Positions 15,200 through 22,950 of a stretch of 52,650 nucleotides of DNA are shown here, in pieces. Position numbers and translations under genes: made by a program. Position 1 is the first letter of the stretch. Every line of letters begins with the position of its first letter. The stretch lies in the NCBI GenBank assembly GCA_016789005.1, contig JAEURA010000139.1, forward strand, positions 1-52,650, read 5' to 3'. Origin of the DNA: Anaerolineae bacterium. GTDB lineage: Bacteria; Chloroflexota; Anaerolineae; Aggregatilineales; Phototrophicaceae. The notes beneath the pieces are model-generated. The model saw only the letters and a program-made list of their open reading frames with translations. It was not told where the DNA came from and did not search any database.

Positions 15200-18100
15200 T
15201 CACGGCGCTGTCGCATCACCTTGCCCGCGACACGCACCCCCTCCATCCCGGATCAGCGCCGTGATCGCCTCCTCACGGCTGTCCCATGCAGCGCTCGGCA
15301 CGTCCACAGCGGTCGGCAGAGTCGGGATCATCTCCCGCAGTCGTTCGATGAGCGCGCGCGCCTCAGGACCTGGTTGGTGATCCGCCTCTACCCAGCCGAT
15401 CAGCGCCGCAGCGTCCGCCAGATTTCCGTCCAGCGCCGTCAGCCGCGCAAAACCGATCAGCGCCAGATCGACCAGCGCCGCCGTCTTCAGTTCAGCCGCC
15501 AACCGCAGTCCCTCTCGCAGCAGATCGCAGGCTTCAGCCCGATAGGCATCGCTCGGCGCACTGTCCGTCATCTCTTCATGGTCCCATGCCACTGCGATCC
15601 GCCAGCCCAGCAGGTCGCAACCGAGAAGGATGCCGGATTCCGCGCTGCCCCGGCGGTCGCCGATCTCCTGGCGGAGGGCGAGCGCAGCGCGAAACCACTC
15701 CGCCCCGCCCTCGACCCCGGCAAACAGGGTTACCAGTCCAAGGTTGTGCAAACTCTGCGACTCGCCGTAGCGGTCGCCGGTCTGCCGTTGAAGGGCAAGG
15801 GCTTCGTCGGTGGTTCGCCGCGCGCCCAGCAAATCTCCCTGATAGCGCTGCACATCGGCAAGATTGCCGAGACTCTGCGAGACGCCGTAGCGGTCGCCGA
15901 TGGCGCGGCGAATCGCCAGGCTTTCCTCAAAGCGGGCGCGCGCTTCGGCATAATCGCCCTGCATCTCAGCCAGCCCGCCCAGGTTGTTCAGGCACGCCGC
16001 CTGACCGTAGCGGTCGCCGATCTCCTGGTCGATCTTCAGGCTTTCCTCATAGCGGGATCGCGCTGCGGTCCAGTCCCCCTGGCGAAAGGCGATCAGTCCC
16101 AGGTTGTTCAGCGCCGTGCTCATGCCGATCGGGCTGTCGATCTCGCGAAATACCGCCAGACTCTCCTGGTAGCTGGCGACGGCGTCGGCATACCGCCCCT
16201 GACGCGACGCCACCACGCCCAGAAGGTTCAGCGCGCGCGCTGCGCCCTCCCTATCCTGAAGCGCACGCCGCAGCGCCAGGCTCTCGTGCGCCTTCTGCTG
16301 CGCGGCGTCATACTCGCTGCGATGCCAGTGCACGCGCGCCATGCCGTTGAGCAGTTCAGCCCGCAGCGCAGGATCGCCCTCCGCCGCCGGGGCAGCTGCC
16401 TCATAGGCGGTCGCGGCGGCGGCAAAATCGCCCAGACCACGCAGCGCATCGCCTTGCAGCGCCGAGAGCCGAGCCGTCAGGGGATCGCCCGGTCCCAGCA
16501 GCGCCTGCGTCCCATCGATCATGCGCAGCACCTCGTGAAACTGGCTCAGGACCATGAGCTGGTGAACAGCGCGTTCGATCACCACCCGCACCTTATCCCG
16601 GTCGTGCGCGCCGATCCAGTGCCGTGCCAGCGCTGCCGTCCAATCCCCGTCATCGGGATAACACGCCTCGATGGCTTCGGCAGCACGGCGGTTGAGCGAC
16701 CGGCTCACGTCCTCATCGAAGCCTTCAAGCAGCCGCTCGCGCAGTTTGTCATGCGAGAACTGCCACCGTCCGTCCGCCAGAGCGATCACCGCCGCGTTGG
16801 CGCAGTCGTCCAGCCAGGTCTCCAGTGTGACCGTCTCGTCCCTCAGCATCGCCGTCAGGATCGGCAGATCTAGCGCCCGTCCCACCACCGCCGCCGCCTT
16901 CATCAAGGCGCGAGATCGGACAGGAACCCGGTCCAGTCGGCGGTCGATGACCTGCTGGATGCCGCCCGCCAGGACCCGTTCCGGCAGCGTCTTGACCCCG
17001 ATCTGATCCAGCGCGCCGGACTCTTCGGCAAGCGCCCGCACCACTTCGACCAGGAAGAACACGTTGCCTTCAGTCTCGCGCAGCAGCAGTTCGCTGATTC
17101 CCGCTTTGCGCCCCACTGCGCCGATCATGGACTCGCTCAGGCTTTCGACCTCCGCTGCCGACAGCCGATCCAGTCGCAGCGGCGTGAAGCCTGTCGGCTC
17201 ATCGAGGATCGCCGCCGGCTCGTCTGATCGCACACTCCCCACCAGCAGCAGCGGTCGATCCGCCGCCATCAGGCTCAGCTTACGCAGCAGCCCCAGACTC
17301 TCGCGCGACCAGTGCAGGTCTTCCACCAGGATCACCGCCGGTCCGCTGATCTGATCGAGCGTCATCAGAATGGCGTCTTCAAGACGGCGCTGCGCTGATT
17401 CTCCGGTGAGCGGCGGGGGATCATCGACCGGTCTGTCCAGCAGCCCCGGCAGATCAGGGATCAGTGGTTTCAGGAAGGAGGCGATCTGTTCGGGAAGCGG
17501 CTTGTTGAGCGCGATCAGCAGACGGCGCAAAGGTTCGCGCCAGGCTTGGAATGGCGAACCGCTGGTTTCCGCTTCGTGCACGCGCGCTACCAGCGCGCCC
17601 TCGACCAGCGCATGAACGCGCAGCTCGTCCAGCAGGCGCGACTTGCCCACCCCGCTCTCGCCGATCACCAGCCAGGCGCTGCCGTGCCCTGCTGCGGCAT
17701 GAGTCAGCGCCGACTTGAGAGTCGTCAGTTCGTGCACCCGCCCGACAAAGCGCGACGACATCAGGAAGCTCTCGCGCTGTGCCGTCGTCTCTAGCAGCGC
17801 GCGGTCTCCGATGTGCTGGGGCAGTTCGACCAACACCTGCGCCGCGTCGTCATAGCGAAAAGCCGGGTCGTGCGCCACCATGCGGCTCAGCGTCAGCGCC
17901 AGCGAGGGGTCCAGCCCCAGGTTTTCGAAAGCATCGACGGCGATGGGATAGCGTACGTCCGGCATGCCGGACAGCATCTCGTAGGCGATGATGCCGGCAG
18001 CGTAGATGTCGATTTCCGGACCGAATGGCGGCGCATCGACCCCGCGGGCGGCGGACAGCACTTCCGGAGCCATGTAACGCAGCGTGCCCATGATACCGTG

Positions 18101-18616
18101 CGCTTCGCGGGCGTCGACAGACAGACCGAAATCCAGCACCTTGACCTGTCCCTCGCACACCAGCACATTGGCAGGCTTCAGGTCACGGTGGAGGATGCCG
18201 CGCCGGTGGATATAGTGCAGCGCTTGCAGCATTTGCCCGAACAGGCGCAGGCGGTCCGCCACAGGCAGCCCCTGACAGGCGGCGACGATGGTCTGCGCCC
18301 GTTCGAAGAGTTCCATCGTGAAGAAAGGCTTGCGGGCGTGGTCGAACCCGTAGTCGATGACGCCGACGATATGCGGATGACGCAGGGTCGCCAGCAGGCG
18401 GAATTCCGAGGTCAGGGCGACGCGCATCTCGGTCGCGCTCTCCCGGTCGAACGACTCATCCCGAAACGACAGGCGCTTGAGCGCCACCTCGCCGCGCAGC
18501 AGGCGGTCTTCCACGCGAAAGACCGTCCCCATAGCGCCGCGCCCCACTTCTTCGCGAACGACGTAGCGGTTGGCGATGATTTCCATCGAGGGCAGGGCGT
18601 TCGAAGTGGGCAGCAT
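15200..18616 (-). CDS. Ser/Thr protein kinase with AAA-type ATPase and TPR repeats
   Basis: 1138 residues. Residues 17-270 form a Hanks-type kinase with G-loop GRGAMGTV, Lys47 in VALKRL, HRDLKPAN (143-150), DFG (162-164) and APE (183-185), so it should be active. Residues about 288-560 are an AAA/STAND-like ATPase (RFVGRVHELTTL, Walker A GESGVGKS 319-326, Walker B VILVEDLHW). A helical middle follows. About seven TPR units lie roughly at 740-1010 (ALNNLGLIAFRQGDWTAARSRYEESL and similar). No membrane helix is seen, so it is cytosolic. Such proteins are multidomain signalling switches. It is convergent with the nucleoside operon and downstream of the sugar permease genes on the same strand, without an obvious functional tie. 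ATG 18616 has only a GA-rich leader; ATG 18586 is an alternative start. Confidence 0.92.
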   Translation of the reverse strand: MLPTSNALPSMEIIANRYVVREEVGRGAMGTVFRVEDRLLRGEVALKRLSFRDESFDRESATEMRVALTSEFRLLATLRHPHIVGVIDYGFDHARKPFFTMELFERAQTIVAACQGLPVADRLRLFGQMLQALHYIHRRGILHRDLKPANVLVCEGQVKVLDFGLSVDAREAHGIMGTLRYMAPEVLSAARGVDAPPFGPEIDIYAAGIIAYEMLSGMPDVRYPIAVDAFENLGLDPSLALTLSRMVAHDPAFRYDDAAQVLVELPQHIGDRALLETTAQRESFLMSSRFVGRVHELTTLKSALTHAAAGHGSAWLVIGESGVGKSRLLDELRVHALVEGALVARVHEAETSGSPFQAWREPLRRLLIALNKPLPEQIASFLKPLIPDLPGLLDRPVDDPPPLTGESAQRRLEDAILMTLDQISGPAVILVEDLHWSRESLGLLRKLSLMAADRPLLLVGSVRSDEPAAILDEPTGFTPLRLDRLSAAEVESLSESMIGAVGRKAGISELLLRETEGNVFFLVEVVRALAEESGALDQIGVKTLPERVLAGGIQQVIDRRLDRVPVRSRALMKAAAVVGRALDLPILTAMLRDETVTLETWLDDCANAAVIALADGRWQFSHDKLRERLLEGFDEDVSRSLNRRAAEAIEACYPDDGDWTAALARHWIGAHDRDKVRVVIERAVHQLMVLSQFHEVLRMIDGTQALLGPGDPLTARLSALQGDALRGLGDFAAAATAYEAAAPAAEGDPALRAELLNGMARVHWHRSEYDAAQQKAHESLALRRALQDREGAARALNLLGVVASRQGRYADAVASYQESLAVFREIDSPIGMSTALNNLGLIAFRQGDWTAARSRYEESLKIDQEIGDRYGQAACLNNLGGLAEMQGDYAEARARFEESLAIRRAIGDRYGVSQSLGNLADVQRYQGDLLGARRTTDEALALQRQTGDRYGESQSLHNLGLVTLFAGVEGGAEWFRAALALRQEIGDRRGSAESGILLGCDLLGWRIAVAWDHEEMTDSAPSDAYRAEACDLLREGLRLAAELKTAALVDLALIGFARLTALDGNLADAAALIGWVEADHQPGPEARALIERLREMIPTLPTAVDVPSAAWDSREEAITALIRDGGGACRGQGDATAP

Positions 18617-18643
18617 GATTCGTCGTCTTCAATGCCGGGCAAT

Positions 18644-18662
18644 TCCTCCTATTATAGGAGGA
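18644..18662 (-). promoter_or_regulatory. Inverted repeat just upstream of the kinase gene
   Basis: TCCTCCTA (18644-18651) and TAGGAGGA (18655-18662) pair across a 3-base loop, 28 bases before the kinase start and 31 bases after the permease stop. On the minus-strand transcript one arm reads UAGGAGGA, a perfect ribosome site sequestered in a hairpin. It may act as a weak intercistronic terminator or a translational control element. No T-run follows. Confidence 0.4.
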
Positions 18663-18692
18663 GTTCCACTTTGAGCCGCATCCCGCTTCCTG

Positions 18693-19574
18693 TCAGCCCT
18701 TCACCGCGCCGAGCGTCATCCCCTGAATGAAGTAGCGCTGGAAGAAGATGAAGATCACCAGTGTCGGGATGCTGGCGATGACCGCCATCGCCCCCTGCAC
18801 GCCCCATGCCACGCTGTACTGCCCCTTGAGCGTGACCAGCCCGACCATCACCGTGCGCATGCTGTCCGACTGCGTGAAGATCAGGGGCCATAAAAAGTCG
18901 TTCCAGATCCAGGTGAACTGGAGCGTCCCCAGCACCGCCAGCGCCGGAAGGCTGATCGGCAGCATGACCCGCAGCAGCACCTGACCCTCGTTCGCCCCAT
19001 CGACGACTGCCGCATCGCGCAGCGCCGCCGGAATAGCAGAGAAGAAGTTGCGCATCAGCAGCGTACAGATGGGCAGCCCGAATGCCGTATGCACGATGAT
19101 CAGGGGCCAGAGCGTGTCGTACAAACCGACGCTGTTGAACAGACGGAACAGCGGTATCAGGACGATCTGCGGGGGGAAGAACATGCCGGCGACGACGAAG
19201 ATGAACAGGGCGTTGCTGCCCCGGAACGGCAGCTTGCTGAACACGTAGCCGCTCAGGATGCCGACGAGGATCGACAGGAGGGTCGCCGGGATGGTCACCA
19301 GAAAAGAGTTGACCACATAGGTGCGAACGTTGCCGTTGTTCCAGGCTTCGTCGTAGTTGTCGAAGTTGATCTGCGCTGGTGCGGACCACAAGCCGCCCTG
19401 AGAGATCTCCTGGGTGGTCTTGAAGGAGCTGATGATCACGCCCAAGCCGGGCAGCGAATAGAGGATGACGATGATGGTCAGCGTGACATACAGCGCTGCC
19501 AGCGCAAGGCGATTGCTGCGCCGCTCCTGGGCTTCGTCCTGAACAGTCTTCAGCGCCGGCGTGGAGCTAGTCAT
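18693..19574 (-). CDS. Carbohydrate ABC transporter permease, MalG type
   Basis: 293 residues with six predicted helices. The cytoplasmic EAA loop reads RDAAVVDGANEGQVLLRVMLPISLP, the ATPase contact site, and the C-terminus ends IFFQRYFIQGMTLGAVKG as in CUT1 permeases. It pairs with the MalF-type gene, which it overlaps by 8 bases. No ATPase gene is present in this operon, so an unlinked shared MsmK/MsmX-like ATPase probably drives it. Control by the IclR protein is inferred from the promoter at 21987-22015. Confidence 0.93.
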   Translation of the reverse strand: MTSSTPALKTVQDEAQERRSNRLALAALYVTLTIIVILYSLPGLGVIISSFKTTQEISQGGLWSAPAQINFDNYDEAWNNGNVRTYVVNSFLVTIPATLLSILVGILSGYVFSKLPFRGSNALFIFVVAGMFFPPQIVLIPLFRLFNSVGLYDTLWPLIIVHTAFGLPICTLLMRNFFSAIPAALRDAAVVDGANEGQVLLRVMLPISLPALAVLGTLQFTWIWNDFLWPLIFTQSDSMRTVMVGLVTLKGQYSVAWGVQGAMAVIASIPTLVIFIFFQRYFIQGMTLGAVKG

Positions 19575-20448
19575 ACAGGTTTTCCAGTCTGCGCACCTGC
19601 CGGAAATAGAAGGCGATGAGCACCACGGCGATCAGGAAGAGGACGACGGAGATGGCGCTGCCATAGCCCATGAAGTACTTCTTGAAGGACTCGTTGTACA
19701 TCATCATGGCAAGCGTATCCGACGAGTGGAAAGGTCCCCCGCCGGTCATGATGTAGACGATGTCGAAGCTCTTCAGCGAGTTGATCACCGCCAGCGCGAT
19801 GACCACCACCGACGCCGGCTGAAGCAGGGGGATGACCACCCGCAGCAGCGACTGCCGCTGGTTCGCGCCATCGATCTGTGCCGCTTCCAGGAGTTCGGTC
19901 GGCACCGAGGTCAGCCCTGCCAGGAAGATGACCATTGCCAGCCCGGTCTGCTGCCATGCCCAGGCGACGATCACGGCGATCAGGGCAGTTTCCGGGCTGG
20001 CGAGCCAAGCCCGAGACACATCGACCAAACCGAGGCTGTCGAGCGTGATATTCAGCAGCCCCCAGCGCGGCTGGTAGATCCAGATCCAGATCTGACCGAC
20101 CACCGCCAGCGACAGGCAGATCGGCAGGTAGAACAGCGACTTGTAGATGCGCGCCCCGCGCATGCGGCTGTTGAGCGCCAGGGCTAACGCCAGCCCTCCC
20201 AGCGTGGGCAGCGTCAGGGCGGCAGCCATCCAGATGATCGTGTTTTTTATCGCGTTGCCAAAGAGCGGATCAACAAAAATCTTGCTGAAATTCTCTAGAC
20301 CGACGAAGTTGAAGTCAAAGCTGAAACCGTTCCAGTCCGTCAGGCTGAAGAAGAACGAATACAGCAGGGGACCGACGACGATGACCAGATACAACAACAG
20401 CGGTATCGCCAGGAAAGCGATCCGCCAGAACCAGCGCGAACGTGCCAT
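19567..20448 (-). CDS. Carbohydrate ABC transporter permease, MalF type
   Basis: 293 residues from ATG 20448 (MARSRWFWRIAFLAIPLLLYLV), chosen for the AGGAG eight bases upstream and because the first helix then follows a short positive N-terminus. It contains an EAA loop, EAAQIDGANQRQSLLRVVIPLL, and ends with a short cytoplasmic tail RQVRRLENLYD. It is a CUT1-class inner-membrane subunit for import of a mono- or oligosaccharide captured by the 20598-21872 product. A long stem-loop lies between the binding-protein gene and this one. Confidence 0.93.
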   Translation of the reverse strand: MARSRWFWRIAFLAIPLLLYLVIVVGPLLYSFFFSLTDWNGFSFDFNFVGLENFSKIFVDPLFGNAIKNTIIWMAAALTLPTLGGLALALALNSRMRGARIYKSLFYLPICLSLAVVGQIWIWIYQPRWGLLNITLDSLGLVDVSRAWLASPETALIAVIVAWAWQQTGLAMVIFLAGLTSVPTELLEAAQIDGANQRQSLLRVVIPLLQPASVVVIALAVINSLKSFDIVYIMTGGGPFHSSDTLAMMMYNESFKKYFMGYGSAISVVLFLIAVVLIAFYFRQVRRLENLYD

Positions 20449-20535
20449 GTGATGCACTCCTGAAGTGAGTCCTGCGGAGATGCCCGAAGATGACGTTCGC
20501 CATCGTCCCCGGACGCCGGGTCCTGTTCGACCAGG

Positions 20536-20585
20536 AGCCTGGTTGTGGCGAGGCACTGCACGTTGTGCCCCGACACAACCAGGCT
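20536..20585 (-). promoter_or_regulatory. Long stem-loop between sugar-binding protein and permease genes
   Basis: AGCCTGGTTGTG (20536-20547) pairs perfectly with CACAACCAGGCT (20574-20585); inside the loop GGCAC (20552-20556) pairs with GTGCC (20665-type arm at 20565-20569), making an extended hairpin that starts 12 bases after the binding-protein stop. There is no T-run. It is placed like known intercistronic elements that raise binding-protein output relative to permeases. Confidence 0.7.
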
Positions 20586-20597
20586 GCCGAACAGCGC

Positions 20598-21872
20598 TTA
20601 CTTGCCGAAGACTTCCACGGCGACCGCTTCCGTCTGCTCCAGATAGCTGACGTAGCCGCTGGGGTCGTTCATGAACTGGGCGAACATGTTCAGCCCGCCT
20701 TCAGCCATCGGCGGCGTCGTGGCGAGATCGTAGTTGAAGGCGAACGTCGGCGCAGCGGCGACCACATCGGCGGCTTTCTGCATCACCGGCGTGTAGATGC
20801 TGGGGTCAACGTTGACGTTCGGCGACAGCGCGCCCTGCCCCTGCGCCCAGGTCGTCTGAGCATCGGTGTCGGTCAGCAGATAGAGCAGCAGGTCCTGAGC
20901 GCCCTGCATGTGATCGGCTTCGGCGGAGACCACGAAGCCGTCAACCGGTCCAACCACCGCCTGCGAGACGCCTTCGTCGATGGACGGGAAGGGGAAGAAG
21001 TCGTAGTCTTCGACCGGAACCAAGCCGTTGCCGTTCCAGTAGCCAGTGATCCAGGTTCCCATCAGGGTCATGGCGGCTTCGCCATTGGCGACCTGATCGG
21101 CGGCGTCCGTCCAGTCATAGGCGTTGGCATCGGCGACGAAGTAGCCGGCGTCCACCAGTTCCTTCCACAGTTCCATCGCGCGCACGACCTCGGGATCGGT
21201 GTACGACGCTTCACCCGCCATCAGCTGCGCGCGATATTCCGGACCCGCCGTGCGCAGCAGCAGATAGTCGAACCAGAACTGGGCGGGCCAGCGGTTCATC
21301 GAGCCGAGGGCGAATGGCGCGACGCCTGCCGCTTTCAGGGTTTCGCACATCGCCAGGAAACCTGCCCAGTCGGTCGGGAACTCGGTGATACCGGCGTCCG
21401 CCATGACCGTCGGGTTGTAGAACAAGCCGGCGTAGTGATAGCCGAACGGAACCAGGTAGCGTGCGCCATTGTAGACGGTCGCGCCGGCTGCCAGCGATGC
21501 CGGCACGACATCGCTCAAGCCGTTGGCATCCCACCATTCGTCGATCGGGGCGAGGCGTCCGCTGTCGACGACGAACTGGGTGCGCGCACCCGCCCAGTAG
21601 GAGAACATGTCGGGGAGATCGCCGCCCGCAGCCATGACCAGGATGGTCGTCTTGAAATCTTCATGACCGATGGGGTTGTCGAAGACGGTGATGCCGCTTG
21701 CTTCCTGGAAGTTGCCAAAGATGGTGTTGAGACCTTCTCTGCCCAGTTCGCCCGTGAAGTAGTGCATCACGGTGACGAAGGTGTCGCCTTCCGGGGCATC
21801 CTGCGCCAGCACAGGCAAGCCGGTGAGCGCGACAACAAGCAATATCAGTAAAGCGAACCTGCGCATGTTCAT
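20598..21872 (-). CDS. Carbohydrate ABC transporter substrate-binding protein
   Basis: 424 residues from ATG 21872 (AGGAG six bases upstream). A Sec signal peptide MNMRRFALLILLVVALTG ends near VLAQD, with no lipobox cysteine. The mature protein has family-1 sugar-binding features: VMHYFTGELGREGLNTIFGNFQ, MAAGGDLPDMFSYWAG, YHYAGLFYNPTVMADAGI followed by FPTDWAGFLAMCETLKAAG, GEAAMTLMGTWITGYW and VDGFVVSA. It captures a sugar for the two permeases downstream. The divergent iclR gene and shared operators suggest induction by the substrate of the region E catabolic operon. Confidence 0.93.
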   Translation of the reverse strand: MNMRRFALLILLVVALTGLPVLAQDAPEGDTFVTVMHYFTGELGREGLNTIFGNFQEASGITVFDNPIGHEDFKTTILVMAAGGDLPDMFSYWAGARTQFVVDSGRLAPIDEWWDANGLSDVVPASLAAGATVYNGARYLVPFGYHYAGLFYNPTVMADAGITEFPTDWAGFLAMCETLKAAGVAPFALGSMNRWPAQFWFDYLLLRTAGPEYRAQLMAGEASYTDPEVVRAMELWKELVDAGYFVADANAYDWTDAADQVANGEAAMTLMGTWITGYWNGNGLVPVEDYDFFPFPSIDEGVSQAVVGPVDGFVVSAEADHMQGAQDLLLYLLTDTDAQTTWAQGQGALSPNVNVDPSIYTPVMQKAADVVAAAPTFAFNYDLATTPPMAEGGLNMFAQFMNDPSGYVSYLEQTEAVAVEVFGK

Positions 21873-21979
21873 TCTAATCTCCTGTAAAGTAGATAGGTTT
21901 CAGGCTGGATCATTCTGTGAAGCTCGTCCTGATGAACACCTCCTCGCTTCATGATTCGTGTCGTTCGCATCACGGGTTT

Positions 21980-22068
21980 GTTGCTCAATATACAACCGTG
22001 TTTCTTCTTTGTCAATCAACCCTGTCGCTTGATTGACAGGCTCCGGCACGAGTTGTATGATATACAAC
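21980..22068. promoter_or_regulatory. Divergent promoter pair with two IclR operators
   Basis: Leftward promoter: TTGACA (22015-22010), 17-base spacer, TATATT (21992-21987). Rightward promoter: TTGACA (22033-22038), 17-base spacer, TATGAT (22056-22061). The two -35 boxes sit in a 10-bp inverted repeat, TGTCAATCAA at 22010-22019 and TTGATTGACA at 22029-22038. Each -10 is overlapped by a GTTG-N9-CAAC site: GTTGCTCAATATACAAC (21980-21996) and the perfect palindrome GTTGTATGATATACAAC (22052-22068). IclR binding there would repress both the transporter operon and its own gene. The assignment to IclR is inference; the sequence elements are direct observations. Confidence 0.8.
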
Positions 22069-22113
22069 ACTTAATGAACCCGGCTTGCTCATCAGCAGTT
22101 ACAGGACACGCCA

Positions 22114-22857
22114 TTGTCGGAAATTCAATCGCTGGCGCGCGGTCTGAAGATTCTCAATCTCCTGGCAGAATCTGAAGACAGCGTTGGAATCACGGAAATT
22201 GCCGATTACCTCGGCATGGACAAGAGCAGCATTTCGCGCGTGATGCAGACCCTTGCATCCTACGGTTATGCCGAACAGGACTCGATCACCCGCCGCTATC
22301 GGCTCGGACCTCAGGTAGTCGTGCTGGGTCAGACGCTCCTGGAGCGCACGCCACTGCGCGACCAGGCACGCCCGTACTTGCAGCAGCTCGTCGACCGCAC
22401 CGGCGAATGCGCCCATCTCGGCGTCCTGGCGCAGGGACAGGTGCTTTACCTGGATCAGGTGGAATCGTCGGCGACGCTGCGAGTCAACACCCGCATCGGC
22501 ACGCTGGCGCCGCTCCACTGCACCGCGCTCGGCAAGGCGCTGCTCAGCTACGCGCCGCTTGACCCGCCGGACCAGCTCGCGGCATTCACGACGCGCACCA
22601 TCACCAACCATGAAGCGCTGCGCGTCCATCTGGATCACGCGCGCAGGCAGGGCTACGCCGTAGACGACGAAGAGTACAACTACGATGTGCGCTGCGTCGC
22701 TGCGCCGGTCTTCGACCACGCCAGGAAGGTCGTCGGCGCTATCGGCATCTCTGGTCCGGCGGGTAGGATGAGCCTGGAGCGTATCCCTGGCACCGCCGCC
22801 ATCGTCTGCGAGGTGGCAAAAGCGCTGTCCAACCGGTTCAGCTTCCGTCCCCGCTAG
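22114..22857 (+). CDS. IclR-family transcriptional regulator
   Basis: 247 residues from TTG 22114 (AGGA eight bases upstream). Residues about 2-65 are the IclR winged helix (SLARGLKILNLLAESEDSVGITEIADYLGMDKSSISRVMQTLASYGYAEQD), and the rest is the effector domain (YLQQLVDRTGECAHLGVLAQGQVLYLDQVES, LHCTALGKALLSY, VDDEEYNYDVRCVAAPVFD, VGAIGISGPAGRM). The protein senses a small organic ligand, often a sugar acid or its breakdown product. It lies between the sugar importer and the dehydrogenase-dehydratase operon, with like-patterned operators at both, so it probably controls both. A rho-independent terminator follows. Confidence 0.93.
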   Translation: MSEIQSLARGLKILNLLAESEDSVGITEIADYLGMDKSSISRVMQTLASYGYAEQDSITRRYRLGPQVVVLGQTLLERTPLRDQARPYLQQLVDRTGECAHLGVLAQGQVLYLDQVESSATLRVNTRIGTLAPLHCTALGKALLSYAPLDPPDQLAAFTTRTITNHEALRVHLDHARRQGYAVDDEEYNYDVRCVAAPVFDHARKVVGAIGISGPAGRMSLERIPGTAAIVCEVAKALSNRFSFRPR

Positions 22858-22865
22858 TCAAGCCC

Positions 22866-22900
22866 ACCGGAGAGATCATTTTGACCCTCCGGTGTTTTTG
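22866..22900 (+). terminator. Rho-independent terminator of iclR
   Basis: CACCGGAG (22866-22873) pairs with CTCCGGTG (22888-22895) across a 14-base loop and is followed by TTTTT (22896-22900). It begins nine bases after the iclR stop and separates iclR from the downstream operon. It overlaps the next promoter. Confidence 0.85.
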
Positions 22901-22937
22901 TGGTATATATCGCAACAAAGTTGCTTATTGCACAACG
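22882..22937 (+). promoter_or_regulatory. Promoter and IclR operator of the sugar-oxidation operon
   Basis: TTGACC (22882-22887), 17-base spacer, TATATA (22905-22910). Immediately after the -10 lie two overlapping palindromic patterns: GCAAC-AAA-GTTGC (22913-22925) and GTTGCTTATTGCACAAC (22921-22937). The latter repeats the GTTG-N9-CAAC form found twice upstream of iclR. A repressor there would cover the transcription start of the 22951-29001 operon. Confidence 0.7.
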
Positions 22938-22950
22938 AAAGGGCTGTTTG

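Noticed and set aside
15173..16873. Long open frame on the plus strand opposite the kinase gene
   Set aside because: It is antisense to a well-supported TPR/ATPase coding region and its translation is low-complexity Arg/Gln/Ala; it is a high-GC shadow frame.
20274..20300. TTCTCTAGA half-match to the GntR operator
   Set aside because: It lies within the MalF-type permease coding sequence and lacks the other half.
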